A stretch of 64,000 bases of DNA from UTCFX2 sp002050125 (lineage in GTDB: Bacteria > Chloroflexota > Anaerolineae > Anaerolineales > UBA4823), in NCBI GenBank assembly GCA_027494035.1, contig JAOSJQ010000001.1:2294001-2358000 (forward strand), given 5' to 3'. The translations under genes were made by a program, and so were the position numbers. The stretch's first letter is position 1. Each line of letters starts with the position of its first letter. Shown here in pieces: positions 8,337 to 20,100 of the stretch. Below the pieces are notes generated by a model. It saw only the letters and a program-made list of their open reading frames with translations. It was not told where the DNA came from and ran no database searches.

Positions 8337-8481
8337 GGTAACCTCGCTGGTGGCAGATTATATAAAGAAGTATATCCTAGAATCTTGACCCTTGAACAGA
8401 AATTTTGCAGGGAAAACTGACAATCCAGCAAGCCCGCCCGACATCGGGTACAATATTTCCATCGGTTATTTTAGGCACATA

Positions 8482-9396
8482 TTGCTGACTAGCTTGGATA
8501 CAGAACGCCTCCCCACACAGGATGAAATTGCCGCCGGGCTCGCGCACATCCCGGTGATGGCGCTCGTGACGCTTTTCAGCCGGGCGATTGAGAGCCGCTC
8601 ACCCGAACCGATCGTGCGCGACGACTACGCGGTCGCCATCTGTGAACGCCTGCGTCCCATCCTGGCGGGCTCACCGGACCGATTGAAGCGCGCCCTCGCC
8701 AGAGACCGGCTGGCGCCGGTCGTGTATCGCCACGTCGCATTGCGCAGCAGTTATTATGACCGGGTCGCCCAGGGGTTCATGCGCGACAATCCAGGCGGCG
8801 TGCTGGTCAACCTCGGCTGCGGGCTGGACACCCGCTTCATGCGCATCGACGACGGGCGCGTGATTTACTTCGACCTCGACCTGCCCGAGATGATCGCGTT
8901 CAAGCGCCAATTTCTCGCGCAAAACCAGCGCTACCGGATGATCCCACAATCGGTTTTCGATTACGACTGGATGAAGCGCCTGGAGCAGACCAACCCGCGC
9001 TCGATCCTCTTCCTCTCCGAAGGCGTTTTTATCTACATGGACGCCGGACGGGTCAGGGATTTTATCGGGACGCTCCAGCGGCGCTTTCCGGGCTGCGAGC
9101 TGTTATGCGAAGTGTTCAACCGCCGCTGGCTGAGACTGCCTTTCACCCCGCTGGCGAACTGGTTTCTGCGCCAGGTCACCGGGTTGGGGGAGAACACCGT
9201 CTATCACTTCGGTTTGGAAAACAGCCGTGAGATGGAAAGTTGGGGCAGGGGGATCGAACTGCTCGCAGAGTGGACCTATTTCGATCAGCGCCTTCCCAAA
9301 CTGCGTTCGCTGCGCCTGTTCGGGCGGCTGGGATTGACCCGCTGGATGCTATGGAGCGCGCACTACCGCTTGAACGCGGCGCAGCCCGGCAGTTGA
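8482..9396 (+). CDS. class I SAM methyltransferase, LCM/PPM1-like (TcmP type)
   Basis: SAM-dependent O-methyltransferase of the leucine-carboxyl-methyltransferase family (PF04072). The opening VMALVTLFSRAIESRSPEPIVRDDYA and the motif VNLGCGLDTRFMRID followed by YFDLDLPEMIAFKRQ match that family. Bacterial members act on small molecules such as polyketides; no substrate can be proposed here. The start is uncertain. The frame is open from 8392, but the only in-frame starts before ATG 8557 are TTG codons. TTG 8482 is chosen because an AGG lies 8 bases upstream and it gives the usual length (about 304 residues). It converges on the exonuclease gene, with the stop codons 1 base apart. Confidence 0.82.
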   Translation: MLTSLDTERLPTQDEIAAGLAHIPVMALVTLFSRAIESRSPEPIVRDDYAVAICERLRPILAGSPDRLKRALARDRLAPVVYRHVALRSSYYDRVAQGFMRDNPGGVLVNLGCGLDTRFMRIDDGRVIYFDLDLPEMIAFKRQFLAQNQRYRMIPQSVFDYDWMKRLEQTNPRSILFLSEGVFIYMDAGRVRDFIGTLQRRFPGCELLCEVFNRRWLRLPFTPLANWFLRQVTGLGENTVYHFGLENSREMESWGRGIELLAEWTYFDQRLPKLRSLRLFGRLGLTRWMLWSAHYRLNAAQPGS

Positions 9397-9397
9397 T

Positions 9398-10210
9398 TCA
9401 GCCGGCTTCGATCTCGATTTCAACGATACGATCTAACCGGAAAAGGCGCTCCTCCTGGCGCAGGTGGCAAAAGGCGACCAGGTAGGTTATGCCGTTCTGC
9501 GTTGCCACTCCACGGGGGGAGATGCGCCGGAAGGTCCGTTCACCTTGGGCGTCCTCGTAGGTGATCAGCGCGGTGCCGCCGTTGGAGAGCGCTTGCTGCA
9601 ACTCCGGGGGCAGGTCAGCCTCGGTTTCAAATGACGCGGCAGGGGAGTAGCTGCTGGCGAACGATTCCAGGCGGGCGCCGCCCGGGAGCTGGCGGTAGAG
9701 CATCCGAAGCACTTGAAAAGTGGCAAGCGCGTCGCCTAAGGCGCGGTGAGCCTGCGGGTTGCGTATCCCCAGGCGGGCGGTCAAAGCCTCCAGGCTGTTG
9801 GATGCAAAGCGAAAACGCCGGCGGGCGATCTCGAGTGTGTCGATCACGCCGGCGGGCTGCCAGGACAGTCCGGCGCGGTAAAACTCGGCTTTTAAGAAGC
9901 TCAGATCGAACGGAGCGTTGTGACAGACCAGCAGCCGCCCGTCGACCCGCGCCAGCACCTCCCCGGCGATCTCGCCGAACGTGGGCGCGTCGCAGACATC
10001 CAGATCGCTCAGCCCGTTGACGCGCGCCGCCCCGAGTGAGATCGGGCGCAGCGGGTTGACCAGCGTCTGGTAGGTATCCAGCACCTCGTCGCCCTTCCCC
10101 AGCACGATTCCCACCTCGCACACCCGGTCAGATCTCGGAAAGAGACCGGTGGTTTCCACATCCAGCACGGCGACGAGCTGGTCGTCTGTTGCAGCGTTCA
10201 AATCAGCCAT
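9398..10210 (-). CDS. DnaQ-like 3'-5' exonuclease fused to a WYL domain
   Basis: Residues about 12-175 form a DEDDh exonuclease: DVETTGLF (first D and E), HNAPFDLSFLKAEF (second D) and HRALGDALATFQVL (H and D). The last 60 residues, from ALITYEDAQGERTFRRISPRG to the end, look like a WYL ligand-sensing domain. The intact active site implies activity on DNA or RNA 3' ends, and the WYL part suggests control by a small molecule or nucleic acid. ATG 10210 is preferred over 10258 because the first 16 residues of the longer frame are not conserved-looking. It is transcribed divergently from the lacI-type gene. Confidence 0.85.
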   Translation of the reverse strand: MADLNAATDDQLVAVLDVETTGLFPRSDRVCEVGIVLGKGDEVLDTYQTLVNPLRPISLGAARVNGLSDLDVCDAPTFGEIAGEVLARVDGRLLVCHNAPFDLSFLKAEFYRAGLSWQPAGVIDTLEIARRRFRFASNSLEALTARLGIRNPQAHRALGDALATFQVLRMLYRQLPGGARLESFASSYSPAASFETEADLPPELQQALSNGGTALITYEDAQGERTFRRISPRGVATQNGITYLVAFCHLRQEERLFRLDRIVEIEIEAG

Positions 10211-10304
10211 GTGCGTCGATCCCAGGTTGGGGGTTGCAACCACGATTATACCCAACAAAGCGCGCGTAAAAATGGGGTTGTAAATACCACCCGCAGTTTG
10301 CTTA

Positions 10305-10333
10305 TTGACAACGGGTGATTAATTTGCTATATT
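10305..10333 (+). promoter_or_regulatory. sigma-70-type promoter of the lacI-like gene
   Basis: TTGACA at 10305-10310, a 17-base spacer, then TATATT at 10328-10333: a near-consensus promoter directly followed by a perfect palindrome, upstream of the regulator start at 10388. Confidence 0.75.
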
Positions 10334-10362
10334 ACTAACACGCGTTACTAACGCGTGTTAGT
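10334..10362. promoter_or_regulatory. perfect LacI-type operator palindrome
   Basis: ACTAACACGCGTT (10334-10346), a 3-base centre, then its exact complement at 10350-10362. The arms contain the CG-rich core typical of LacI-family operators. The site begins right after the -10 box, so bound repressor would block the promoter, which suggests autoregulation. Confidence 0.8.
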
Positions 10363-10387
10363 CAGGTGGAATCGGGAGAGGAACAGC

Positions 10388-11441
10388 GTGGCAGTCAATC
10401 GGGTGACCAGTCAGGACGTAGCCGATCGTGCGGGCGTATCGCGCACCACGGTTTCGCTGGTCTTAAACAACGTTCCGGGGATTCAAATCAGCGACACAAC
10501 CCGGCAACGCGTTTTGCAGGCTGCCGAAGAACTGAATTACGTGCCCGACGCCGCCGCACAGGCGTTAGCCAGCCGCCAATCGCAAGTCATTGGCTTGGTC
10601 CTCATCCGCACCCCAGACCAAATTGCATCGGACATTTTTTTGACCCAAACTCTGGATGGGTTGATAAAAAGCGTGCACAAAGCGGGCATGCGCTTGTTGA
10701 TCGACATCATTGACCCCGAGCATCAAGAAGAGACCTATTTACATTTGATGAGAGCCAAGCGGATTGATGGCATCATCCTCTCGGGGCCGCGCTCCAACGA
10801 TGAATCGTTGAATGCCCTGTTAGATGTCGATTTTCCGACCGTGCTATTGGGTCAACTGCCTGGCAGCCAGTTTTATAGCGTGGACGTGGACAACCGGGCT
10901 GCAGCGCACAATGCTGCGACGCATTTGCTAAATTTGGGGCATCGCCGGATCGCCTGCATTACAAACGCCCCGCTGAGTTACACAGCTGCTAACGACCGTT
11001 TATCCGGATACCGCCAGGCGCTCGAAACCGCCGGCGTCCCCTTCGATCCGCCACTGGTTCGTTTTGCTGAGTTTGATCCAGAAAGCGGTTACGAACAGAT
11101 GAATAATCTTTTAGAAAGCGGCTCTGATTTCAGCGCCGCTTTTGTTGCCAGCGACCTGGTTGCTTACGGCGCGATCGCCGCGACCCGCGAGCATGGTTTA
11201 CGCATCCCCGGAGGACATGGCTCTGGTAGGTTTGGACGATCTGCCTTTCTCGCGCTTCATCAGCCCGCCGCTCACCACGATCCGGCTGCCTGCCATCGAA
11301 CTGGCGCGTATAGCAACGGATCTGTTATTCCGCCTCCTACAAGGCGAGCAGCCCGAACAGAAGCAAATCATCTTGGGCACCGAACTAGTGGTGCGCGATT
11401 CTTGCGGCGCCAAATTACACGGATACGCGCCGCACCAATAG
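10388..11441 (+). pseudogene. LacI-family transcriptional regulator, frameshifted near its C-terminus
   Basis: The N-terminal helix-turn-helix and hinge (VTSQDVADRAGVSRTTVSLVLNN) is followed by a periplasmic-binding-protein-like sugar sensor. The start is GTG 10388 with GGGAGAGG upstream. At about 11206-11215 (CGCATCCCCGGAGGACATGG) one extra base shifts the frame. The true C-terminus continues in another frame as EDMALVGLDDLPFS, ending with RLLQGEQPEQKQIILGTELVVRDSC at 11441. With the shift repaired, the protein is a normal length of about 350 residues. It very probably controls the adjacent glucoside transport and trehalose synthase genes. Real mutation and sequencing error cannot be told apart here. 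Confidence 0.85.
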
Positions 11442-11482
11442 ATCAATAACCGCCAATTGAGGGAACATCACGCCGGCATCGC

Positions 11483-11488
11483 TATAAT
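11483..11488 (+). promoter_or_regulatory. possible -10 box ahead of the transporter operon
   Basis: TATAAT at 11483-11488 lies in the 148-base gap between lacI and the binding-protein gene. The only -35-like hexamer (TTGAGG, 11457-11462) is 20 bases away, which is too far for a standard promoter. An orphan AAAGGAGG at about 11501-11508 has no ORF behind it. Confidence 0.35.
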
Positions 11489-11589
11489 CCTCAACTTTTT
11501 TGAAAGGAGGTCGTAGCGAATAATTAATTTCCAGTCCCGATTAAGCCGTAGTTTCATAACCGTAATCTCTACTATGGAGGTAGAAGATC

Positions 11590-12963
11590 ATGAAGAACAA
11601 GAATAAAATTTGGTTGATAATCAGCGTCCTGGTGATCTTTGCCATGACGCTGGCAGCCTGCGGCGCTCCGGCGACACCCGCCCCCACCCAGGCGCCCGTC
11701 ACGACGGAAGCGCCCGCAGAGACGCAAGCCCCTGTTGCGACAGAAGCTCCCGCGGAGACACAGGCGCTTGCGCCGGTGATCGACTGCATGGGGGCAGCCG
11801 CGGGAGATCAGCTCAACGTGATGTACCAATGGTCTGGGGCGGAGGAGGAGAAGATCAATGCGATCTTCAAGCCGTTCATCGATGCGTGCGGCGTGCAAAT
11901 CGTGGCTGAGTCCACGCGGGATGCGGCGGTGCTCGACACCAAAGCCAAATCCACGCCGCCGGACGTGTTGTTCTGGCCCACCACAGCGCCGATGACGCTT
12001 TACACGGCTCAGCTCAAGGACCTGGGATCGCTGGGAGCGGATGCGGGCAGCTATGCGTCGTTCTGGCAGGCTTTGGGGACGACTGGGGGGCAGTGGCTGG
12101 CGGCGCCGGTGAAGGCGGACATCAAGTCGATCATCTGGTACTCGCCGGTGCAATTCGAGACGTTTGGGTACAGCGTACCGGCGACGTTCGATGAGTTGGA
12201 CAGCCTGGTTGACCGGATGGCAGCGGATGGAAACATCCCGTGGAGCATGGGATTTGGGTCGGATGCTGCGACGGGTTGGACCGGGTCCGACTTTATTCAA
12301 GACTTGCTGTTGACGCAGCAGGGACCGGATTACGTGATGGGGCTGATCGACGGCTCGATCCCGTACGATGATGCGGGGGTAGTGGAAGCTTACCAGACGT
12401 ATGTCAAATGGGCTGCGGATCCGAAGTACACGGTAGGAGGAGCGGAGGGGACGGTGAACACGCCGTTTCTGGATGCGATCTACAAAGTGTTCTCCGATCC
12501 GCCGGAAGCGATGATGGTGAAGCAGTCGGGCTTTGCCGGTGGGGAGATCGTCAAGCAGTATCCTTCGCTGCAATACGGCACGGACTTTGACTTCTTTGCC
12601 TTTCCTGGCGCGAAGGGGATGCAGGGCGGAGCGGACTACATGATGGCGTTCTCGGACACGCCGGCGGTCAAAGCGCTGGTGACCTACCTGACCAGTGCAT
12701 ATGGGGCGCAGGTGTGGGCGGAGACGGGGTTTGATCTCTCGCCGAACAAGAATGCTGTGGGCAAATACACCGACGCTCAGCTTTCTAAGAAAGCCGAGGC
12801 GTTAGCGAACGCTTCTGGTTTCACGCCAGACCTGGGCGACACCATCCCGGCGCCGTTCGGCGAAGCGGAGTGGAAGGCGATCATCGCCGCGGTTCAGGGT
12901 GAGGACATTCCGAAAGCCCTCGCTGCTGCCGCAGCCGCGCAAGCCGAAGCGCTGAAGCAGTAA
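11590..12963 (+). CDS. sugar ABC transporter substrate-binding lipoprotein (family 1)
   Basis: A 457-residue protein with a lipoprotein signal: a basic start, a hydrophobic stretch and the lipobox MTLAACG (cysteine near residue 21). A low-complexity Pro/Thr/Ala/Glu linker (two APAETQAPV-type repeats) tethers the solute-binding fold to the membrane. The body is extracellular binding protein family 1, with motifs such as PDVLFWPTTAP and a C-terminal LSPNKNAVGKYTD helix region. Relatives bind alpha-glucosides or other oligosaccharides. GGAGG precedes the ATG. It is followed by a perfect hairpin and the two permease genes. No ATPase gene is present, so a shared MsiK/MalK-type ATPase elsewhere is presumably used. 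Confidence 0.92.
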   Translation: MKNKNKIWLIISVLVIFAMTLAACGAPATPAPTQAPVTTEAPAETQAPVATEAPAETQALAPVIDCMGAAAGDQLNVMYQWSGAEEEKINAIFKPFIDACGVQIVAESTRDAAVLDTKAKSTPPDVLFWPTTAPMTLYTAQLKDLGSLGADAGSYASFWQALGTTGGQWLAAPVKADIKSIIWYSPVQFETFGYSVPATFDELDSLVDRMAADGNIPWSMGFGSDAATGWTGSDFIQDLLLTQQGPDYVMGLIDGSIPYDDAGVVEAYQTYVKWAADPKYTVGGAEGTVNTPFLDAIYKVFSDPPEAMMVKQSGFAGGEIVKQYPSLQYGTDFDFFAFPGAKGMQGGADYMMAFSDTPAVKALVTYLTSAYGAQVWAETGFDLSPNKNAVGKYTDAQLSKKAEALANASGFTPDLGDTIPAPFGEAEWKAIIAAVQGEDIPKALAAAAAAQAEALKQ

Positions 12964-12981
12964 GCTACGCAACAGGAACTG

Positions 12982-13016
12982 TGGATTTTCTGGCGGGTTA
13001 CCCGCCAGAAAATCCA
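12982..13016 (+). promoter_or_regulatory. perfect intercistronic hairpin between binding-protein and permease genes
   Basis: TGGATTTTCTGGCGGG (12982-12997) and its exact complement (13001-13016) form a 16-bp stem with a 3-nt loop, 18 bases after the binding-protein stop. No proper T-run follows. In maltose-type operons such a structure protects the upstream message or attenuates read-through, giving more binding protein than permease. That role is inferred. Confidence 0.75.
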
Positions 13017-13055
13017 TCTTATTGCCTGATAAGCTTCTCGACTGGAGGAAATCTC

Positions 13056-13967
13056 ATGGTGCCGACAATCATGAAGCAAGGGCGTATAGCGCCTTTCCTG
13101 TACCTGCTGCCAGCGATGGCGGTGATTACGATCTTCATCGTATATCCGATGATCGAAACGGTGCGTTTGAGTTTCACGAACCGGTATGGAACAGGCACCG
13201 CCGCCAGCAGCTGTCTGCCGGGCAACCCGTGCTGGGGCATATTCGAGAACTATCGTTACGCGCTGACCAACCCGGAGATGCTCACCGCGTTGCGCAATAA
13301 TGCGCTCTGGCTCTTGCTCATGGTGCCTGTCACGGTGGCGTTAGGCTTGGTGGTGGCGATTTTGGCGGACCGCGTTCGGTACGAAAGCCTGGCGAAGGCG
13401 GTCATCTTTATGCCGATGGCGATCTCCTTCATCGGCGCGGGCATCATCTGGCGTTTCATGTACAACATCGAAAGCGGCGGCGGCGCGCAGACCGGATTGC
13501 TGAACGCCATCCTGGTGGGGCTGGGGTTACAGCCGGTTGCCTGGCTGAGCAACCCCGCCGTCAACAACCTGGCGCTGATGGCGGTGGGTACCTGGCTGTG
13601 GGCGGGTTTTTGCATGACCATCCTCTCCGCCGCGATTAAGGGGCTGTCTGTTGAAATCATCGAAGCCGCCCACGTGGATGGCGCCAATGGCTGGCAAACC
13701 TTTCGGAACATCACCGTGCCAATGATCTGGCCCACGATCCTGGTGGTTACCACGACGATGGTGATCAACATCCTCAAGATCTTCGACATCGTCTTCGTCA
13801 TGACGGGCGGAAATTTCGGCACCGAGGTGATCGCCAACCGGATGTTCAAGCTGATTGTGACCGACCTGGGCAGATCCACCGCAATTGCAGTTCTCTTGGT
13901 GGTGCTCACCATCCCGGTCATGTATTATAACATGCGCCGCTTTCGAGAAGAGGAGGCTATGCGATGA
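13056..13967 (+). CDS. sugar ABC transporter permease, MalF-like
   Basis: A 303-residue inner-membrane permease with about six transmembrane segments. The cytoplasmic EAA loop (EIIEAAHVDGANGWQTFRNITVP, near residues 205-227) contacts the ATPase. The first external loop contains a close cysteine pair (CLPGNPC). ATG 13056 is chosen for the GGAGG 7 bases upstream; the longer frame from 12981 would translate the intercistronic hairpin. It overlaps the next permease gene by 4 bases (ATGA). Confidence 0.92.
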   Translation: MVPTIMKQGRIAPFLYLLPAMAVITIFIVYPMIETVRLSFTNRYGTGTAASSCLPGNPCWGIFENYRYALTNPEMLTALRNNALWLLLMVPVTVALGLVVAILADRVRYESLAKAVIFMPMAISFIGAGIIWRFMYNIESGGGAQTGLLNAILVGLGLQPVAWLSNPAVNNLALMAVGTWLWAGFCMTILSAAIKGLSVEIIEAAHVDGANGWQTFRNITVPMIWPTILVVTTTMVINILKIFDIVFVMTGGNFGTEVIANRMFKLIVTDLGRSTAIAVLLVVLTIPVMYYNMRRFREEEAMR

Positions 13968-15173
13968 AACCGTTCTCCAGCCTCAATCGCATCTTTAGCA
14001 ATATACCAATCCACGCCGCGCTGATCTTGCTCTGCCTGCTATGGATTGTGCCCACTTTGGGATTATTCGTCACCTCCTTTCGCCCCAGAGAAGATGTGCG
14101 CACCAGCGGCTGGTGGACGGTATTCCAACCCCGCCAGGTGGTCGGAGAGACTGAATATGATACTTACTGCGCCTCATGTCATGGGGCAGACGGCAAAGAG
14201 ATCAGCGCGGCTGACCTGAGCAGCCCGGAGCTTCTGGTAGACTACCCGCGCTCCAACCGCTTGCTGACCGCGCTGCGCAAAGATATCGATGGGAAGCCTC
14301 ATCTGAGCGACCCTGCCTTGCCTTCCAATCCCAATAAAGCCCTGGATACGCTTTCTAAGATCTTGGATTATATGAGGAGTCTTTCCAGCGGCGGGACGGC
14401 AAAAGAAAGATTCACGCTGCGCAATTATGCCGACGCTCTGGTGGGCTATAAAGGCACGCAAGACTACCTGACCGACTGCCAGCAAGGTGTAGCCAGCGCC
14501 CTGGCTAAATTCCAATGCAATTCGAGCGACCTGCTGAACCCTGAAGGGATGGGGCGCGCCCTATTGAACACGATCATGGTGGCGGTGCCGGCGACGATCC
14601 TGCCGATCCTGCTGGCGGCGTTTGCCGCGTACGCCTTCACCTGGATGGATTTCAAGGGTCGGCAGCTCCTCTTTATCATTTTGGTGGGCTTGCAGATCGT
14701 TCCGCTGCAAATGACCCTGGTCCCCATCGCCCGCCTGTACGCTCAACTGGGGATGCAGAGCACTTTTTACGGCATTTGGCTGTTCCACACCGCTTTTGGG
14801 CTGCCTTACGCCATCTTCTTGATGTCCAATTTCCTGCGCGGACTGCCGCGCGAGTTGTTCGAGTCCGCCTACATCGACGGCGCAAACCACTGGATAAGCT
14901 TTTGGAATATGGCGCTGCCTCTGGCGCTGCCGGCGATCGCCGCGCTGGGGATCTTCCAGTTCCTGTGGCTGTGGAATGATTTCTTGGTGGCGAAAATCTT
15001 CCTGACCACCCAGCCGGTTCTCACCGTACAGATCACCAACCTGATCGATCCCAGGGGGGTAACTGGCACATTCTCACCGGCGCAGCTTTTCTTTCGTTCA
15101 TTATCCCCATGCTGGTGTTCTTTGCCTTCCAGCGTTACTTTGTGCGCGGTTTGACGGCGGGCGCGGTGAAAGG

Positions 15174-15177
<4 letters not shown>
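13964..15177 (+). CDS. MalG-like sugar permease with an inserted c-type cytochrome domain; frameshift near the 3' end
   Basis: Residues 1-57 look like an ordinary MalG start: TM1 about 13-37, then TSFRPREDVRTSGWWTVFQP. About 85 residues follow that do not belong to a permease: YCASCHGADGKE (heme c motif C69-x2-C72-H73), then KPHLSDPALP and a last helix ILDYMRSL, the profile of a small class I cytochrome c. The permease resumes at FTLRNYADALVG (about 150), with TM2 from about 200 and the EAA loop AYIDGANHWISFWNMALP. The insert lies in the external loop, where heme attachment is possible. The reading frame breaks at a G6 tract (15054-15059). The proper end (LTGAAFLSFIIPML to the TGA at 15177) is in another frame and overlaps treS by 4 bases. 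The true distal heme ligand is unclear (H113 or M137). Confidence 0.8.
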
Positions 15178-16805
<1,628 letters not shown>

Positions 16806-17158
16806 ACGCCGCCGGCGCTCGAAAGGCTGCCAGGGTCAGCCTCCAGTATGACAGCGTTACGCCCCCCGATTGCCAGGGCGCTCGAAGCGTTCGCGCTGGA
16901 GGAGCGCGGTAAAACCGTTTTAGACCGCTCCGTTCGCTAACTGGAGATCGCGCCCGTCCGGCGTAATAAGGATTGCCGGACCTCCGTTTCGCTCAGCCTC
17001 ATTGACCAGGACGAATGCTTCTTCACCTCGGCTGATCTGTTGTCAGGCTGATCCTTCATCCCTCTCCAACGATTTAAAACTCGGCTTTGTGACAAAATTC
17101 TCCTACCCAAAAAGCGGAGCGTAACAGTATAATTTCAGCGCAAAGGCAGGGAACAGCA
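16806..17158. other. 353-base gap after treS
   Basis: No ORF with coding character and no clear hairpin terminator. A TATAAT at 17128-17133, 26 bases before the SARP gene, could be its -10 box, but no convincing -35 sits 17 bases upstream of it. Confidence 0.4.
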
Positions 17159-20100
17159 TTGTTAGCGATCCAATTGCTGGGCGGTTTTCGTTTGCATAGG
17201 GCGGGAGGTGGAATCTGCGCCATCCAATCCGAACGCCTGGTGCTTTTGCTTGCCTATCTGTTCCTCCACCTCGAAGCGCCCCCCTCGCGCAAACAATTGG
17301 CATATCTCTTCTGGCCCGACACCAGCGAAGAACAGGCGCGCGCCAACCTGCGCAACCTCATTCATCAACTGAAACGGGTGTTCCCTGAAATCGAGGCTTT
17401 CTTTGACCTCGATGGGCAGTCCATTCGCCGGCGGAGCGAAGCCGCGCTTGCGGTGGACGCGCTTCAATTCACGTCCACGCTGGCGCGGGCGAAGCGCCAA
17501 AAAGACGATGCGAGCCGCCTGCGCGAGCTGCGGGAGGCGGTGAGCCTTTATCACGGCGAGCTCTTGCCGGGTTTTTACGAAGATTGGGTCCTCCTGCAAC
17601 GCGAAGAATTGCACAGCGCGTTTCTGGGCGCATTGATCCAGTTGGCGAAACTGTACGAGGACCACCGCCAATATGCGGAAGCTATCGAAGCCATCAACAA
17701 CTTGATCCGGAACGATCCGCTGAACGAAGCCGCCTATCAACAAGCCATGCGTTTGCACGCCTTGAATAACGACCGGGCGGGCGCGCTGCAGATGTTTCAT
17801 ACCTGTTCCACGGTCTTGATGCGCGAACTCGGCGTGGAGCCGGTGGCAGAGACCAAAGCGCTGCACCGGCAGTTGATCCAATCCAGCCTGGCGGACAGCG
17901 AGCCAACCCCCGAGGGACGCAGGCTCATCGGGCGGAAGGCTGAATGGGGTCGGTTGCGCAGCGCCTGGCAGTCTGCTGCAAAAGGCTGCTCCACGTTCGT
18001 CTTGATCCTCGGCGAGGTGGGCGTCGGTAAGACGCGCCTTGCGAATGAACTGACGCAGTGGGTGCGCCGTCAAGGAATTCGCGCAGCCGAGGCGCAATGT
18101 TACCCTGCGGAAGGCAACCTGCCCTACGCGCCCGCAGTCGCCTGGCTGAAAGCGCCCGGGTTGCGCGAGGAGCAGGCGAGCCTCGCGCCGCTTTGGAAGA
18201 AGGAGCTTGGGCGCCTTCTGCCCGAACAAGAGGCGCAGGAAACGGAGGCAAGCGGAGGCGGGCAATGGCAGCGCCAGCGTTTGTTCGAAGCGCTGGCGCG
18301 GGGGCTGCTGGGGACGGGCGCGCCGCGTTTGCTGGTTCTCGACGACGCGCAATGGAGCGATCACGAGACGCTGGAGTTTGTTCATTACTTACTGCGCTTC
18401 GATGCGAACGCCCCGCTGATGATCCTGGCAACCGCGCGCATCGAGGAGCTGGAGGCGCAGCACCCCCTGAATCAATTGCGGCTGGATCTGCAATCGAAAG
18501 AAATGGGCATCGAAATGGAGCTTGCGCCGCTGGATAATTTGGATCTGGCGCAGTTGGCGCGCGACCTGTCCAGCGTGGAGTTGGACGCGCAGCAGCAGGC
18601 TGAGCTAAGCGCCGAGTCCGAAGGCAACCCCTTTTTCTTCGTTGAGTTGCTGCGCAGCGGCGAAGCGCCGGACGCGGCGCGGCTGCCACAGAGTTTGCGC
18701 TCGGTGCTGGCGCGTCGCTTGAACCAGCTTTCAGCCCCGGCGCGCGATCTGGTTGGCAGCGCGGCAGCAATTGGGCGCGAATTCAATTATCGCCTGTTGA
18801 AGAACTCCAGCCAGATGGATGAGTACACGCTCGTGCAGGCTTTAGACGAGTTGTGGTCGCGCCGCATCCTTAAGGTTCAGGGGGAGACCTACCAGTTCTC
18901 GCACGGGAAATTGCTGGAAGCCGCCTATGAAACGTTGACCGCCGCGCGGCGCTGGCTCTGTCATCGCAAAATCGCCGAAGCCATGCTGGCAGAGGCGGAA
19001 GGGGGCTGGGAGGTTGAAAACGCCATCGTCGCCGGGCATTTCGAAAAGGCGGGTCAATATCCCCAGGCAATCGAACAATATCGCAAAGCGGCTGACGCGG
19101 CGCAGCGCGTGTTTGCCAACCGAGACGCCATCTCGCACCTGAAACGTGCGCTGGTTTTGTTCACGGAAACGCCGGGGAACAAAGGCAGCGCCCGAACACA
19201 ATTTGCGCTCGAAACCTATGAATTGCTGGGCGACCTGTATAAGGTGCTGGGCGATTTCGTTCAGGCGATGACCGAATATTCAGAGGCTCTCGCTCAGACC
19301 GCCGCGAGCGAAAGCCTCACCCGGGCGCGCTTGTATGGCAAACTTGCCAAAGTCGCTTCGAACCAAAACGATTGCGAAGCCCTGGTGGGGTTTGTCGACC
19401 AGGCGGAGGAAATCCTGGGCGATCCGCCGGTGGAAAGCGAGCTGGATTGGTGGCATGCCTGGCTGGAGATTCAGATCACCGAGGCTTGGGTGTCTTATAA
19501 CTGTTCCGACGCGCAAGGCATGCAATCCACCCTGAACGAAATCTTCCCGGTAGTGCAAAGGCTTGGAGAGCTGGACAAACTGGGCGAATATTATCACCTG
19601 ATGCAATCGATGCTCTTAAGGCGCGACAGCTATCGAATAAATGACGCTGGTTTGCAGTATTCGATCCTGGCTTTGCAAACAAGTCGGCAGATAGGGCACC
19701 CCGAATTGCTCACCCGGTCGATTTTTGGTCACGGATTTTGCCAATTCTTGGCTGGGAATTTGGAAACGGCGATTCAATTTCTAAATGAAGCCTTGAGCCT
19801 TGCCGTCCAGATCGGTCACATCGAACAGCAAATCATGTGCCTGACCTATCTGGCGACAACTCACCGGCGCGGGGGAGATCTGGAGGCTTGCCAATCCTAT
19901 TCCGAGCACGCCCTCGCGCTTTGTGTCCGGGAGAACGCGCACAGTTATGTTGCCTGCGCCCGCGCCAATCTCGGCTGGGTTGCCTGGAAGAGAAACGATT
20001 TCCAGCAAGCTAAAGCGCTCAGCCTTCAGGCGCTGGAGGGTTGGGGGGTGTTCTATCCCCTGCGCTGGTTCGGTTTATGGACTTTGATTGACCTCGCTCT

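Noticed and set aside
11497..11515. Hidden small gene behind the AAAGGAGG at about 11501
   Set aside because: No start codon with an open frame follows within the usual distance, so this ribosome-binding-like sequence is treated as chance.
11572..12573. Long minus-strand open frame opposite the binding-protein gene
   Set aside because: It is an Arg/His-rich shadow of a GC-rich gene. The plus strand has a lipobox, domain signatures and a ribosome-binding site.
17162..18385. 407-codon minus-strand frame opposite the SARP gene
   Set aside because: Shadow frame in GC-rich coding DNA. The plus strand has clear SARP and ATPase motifs.
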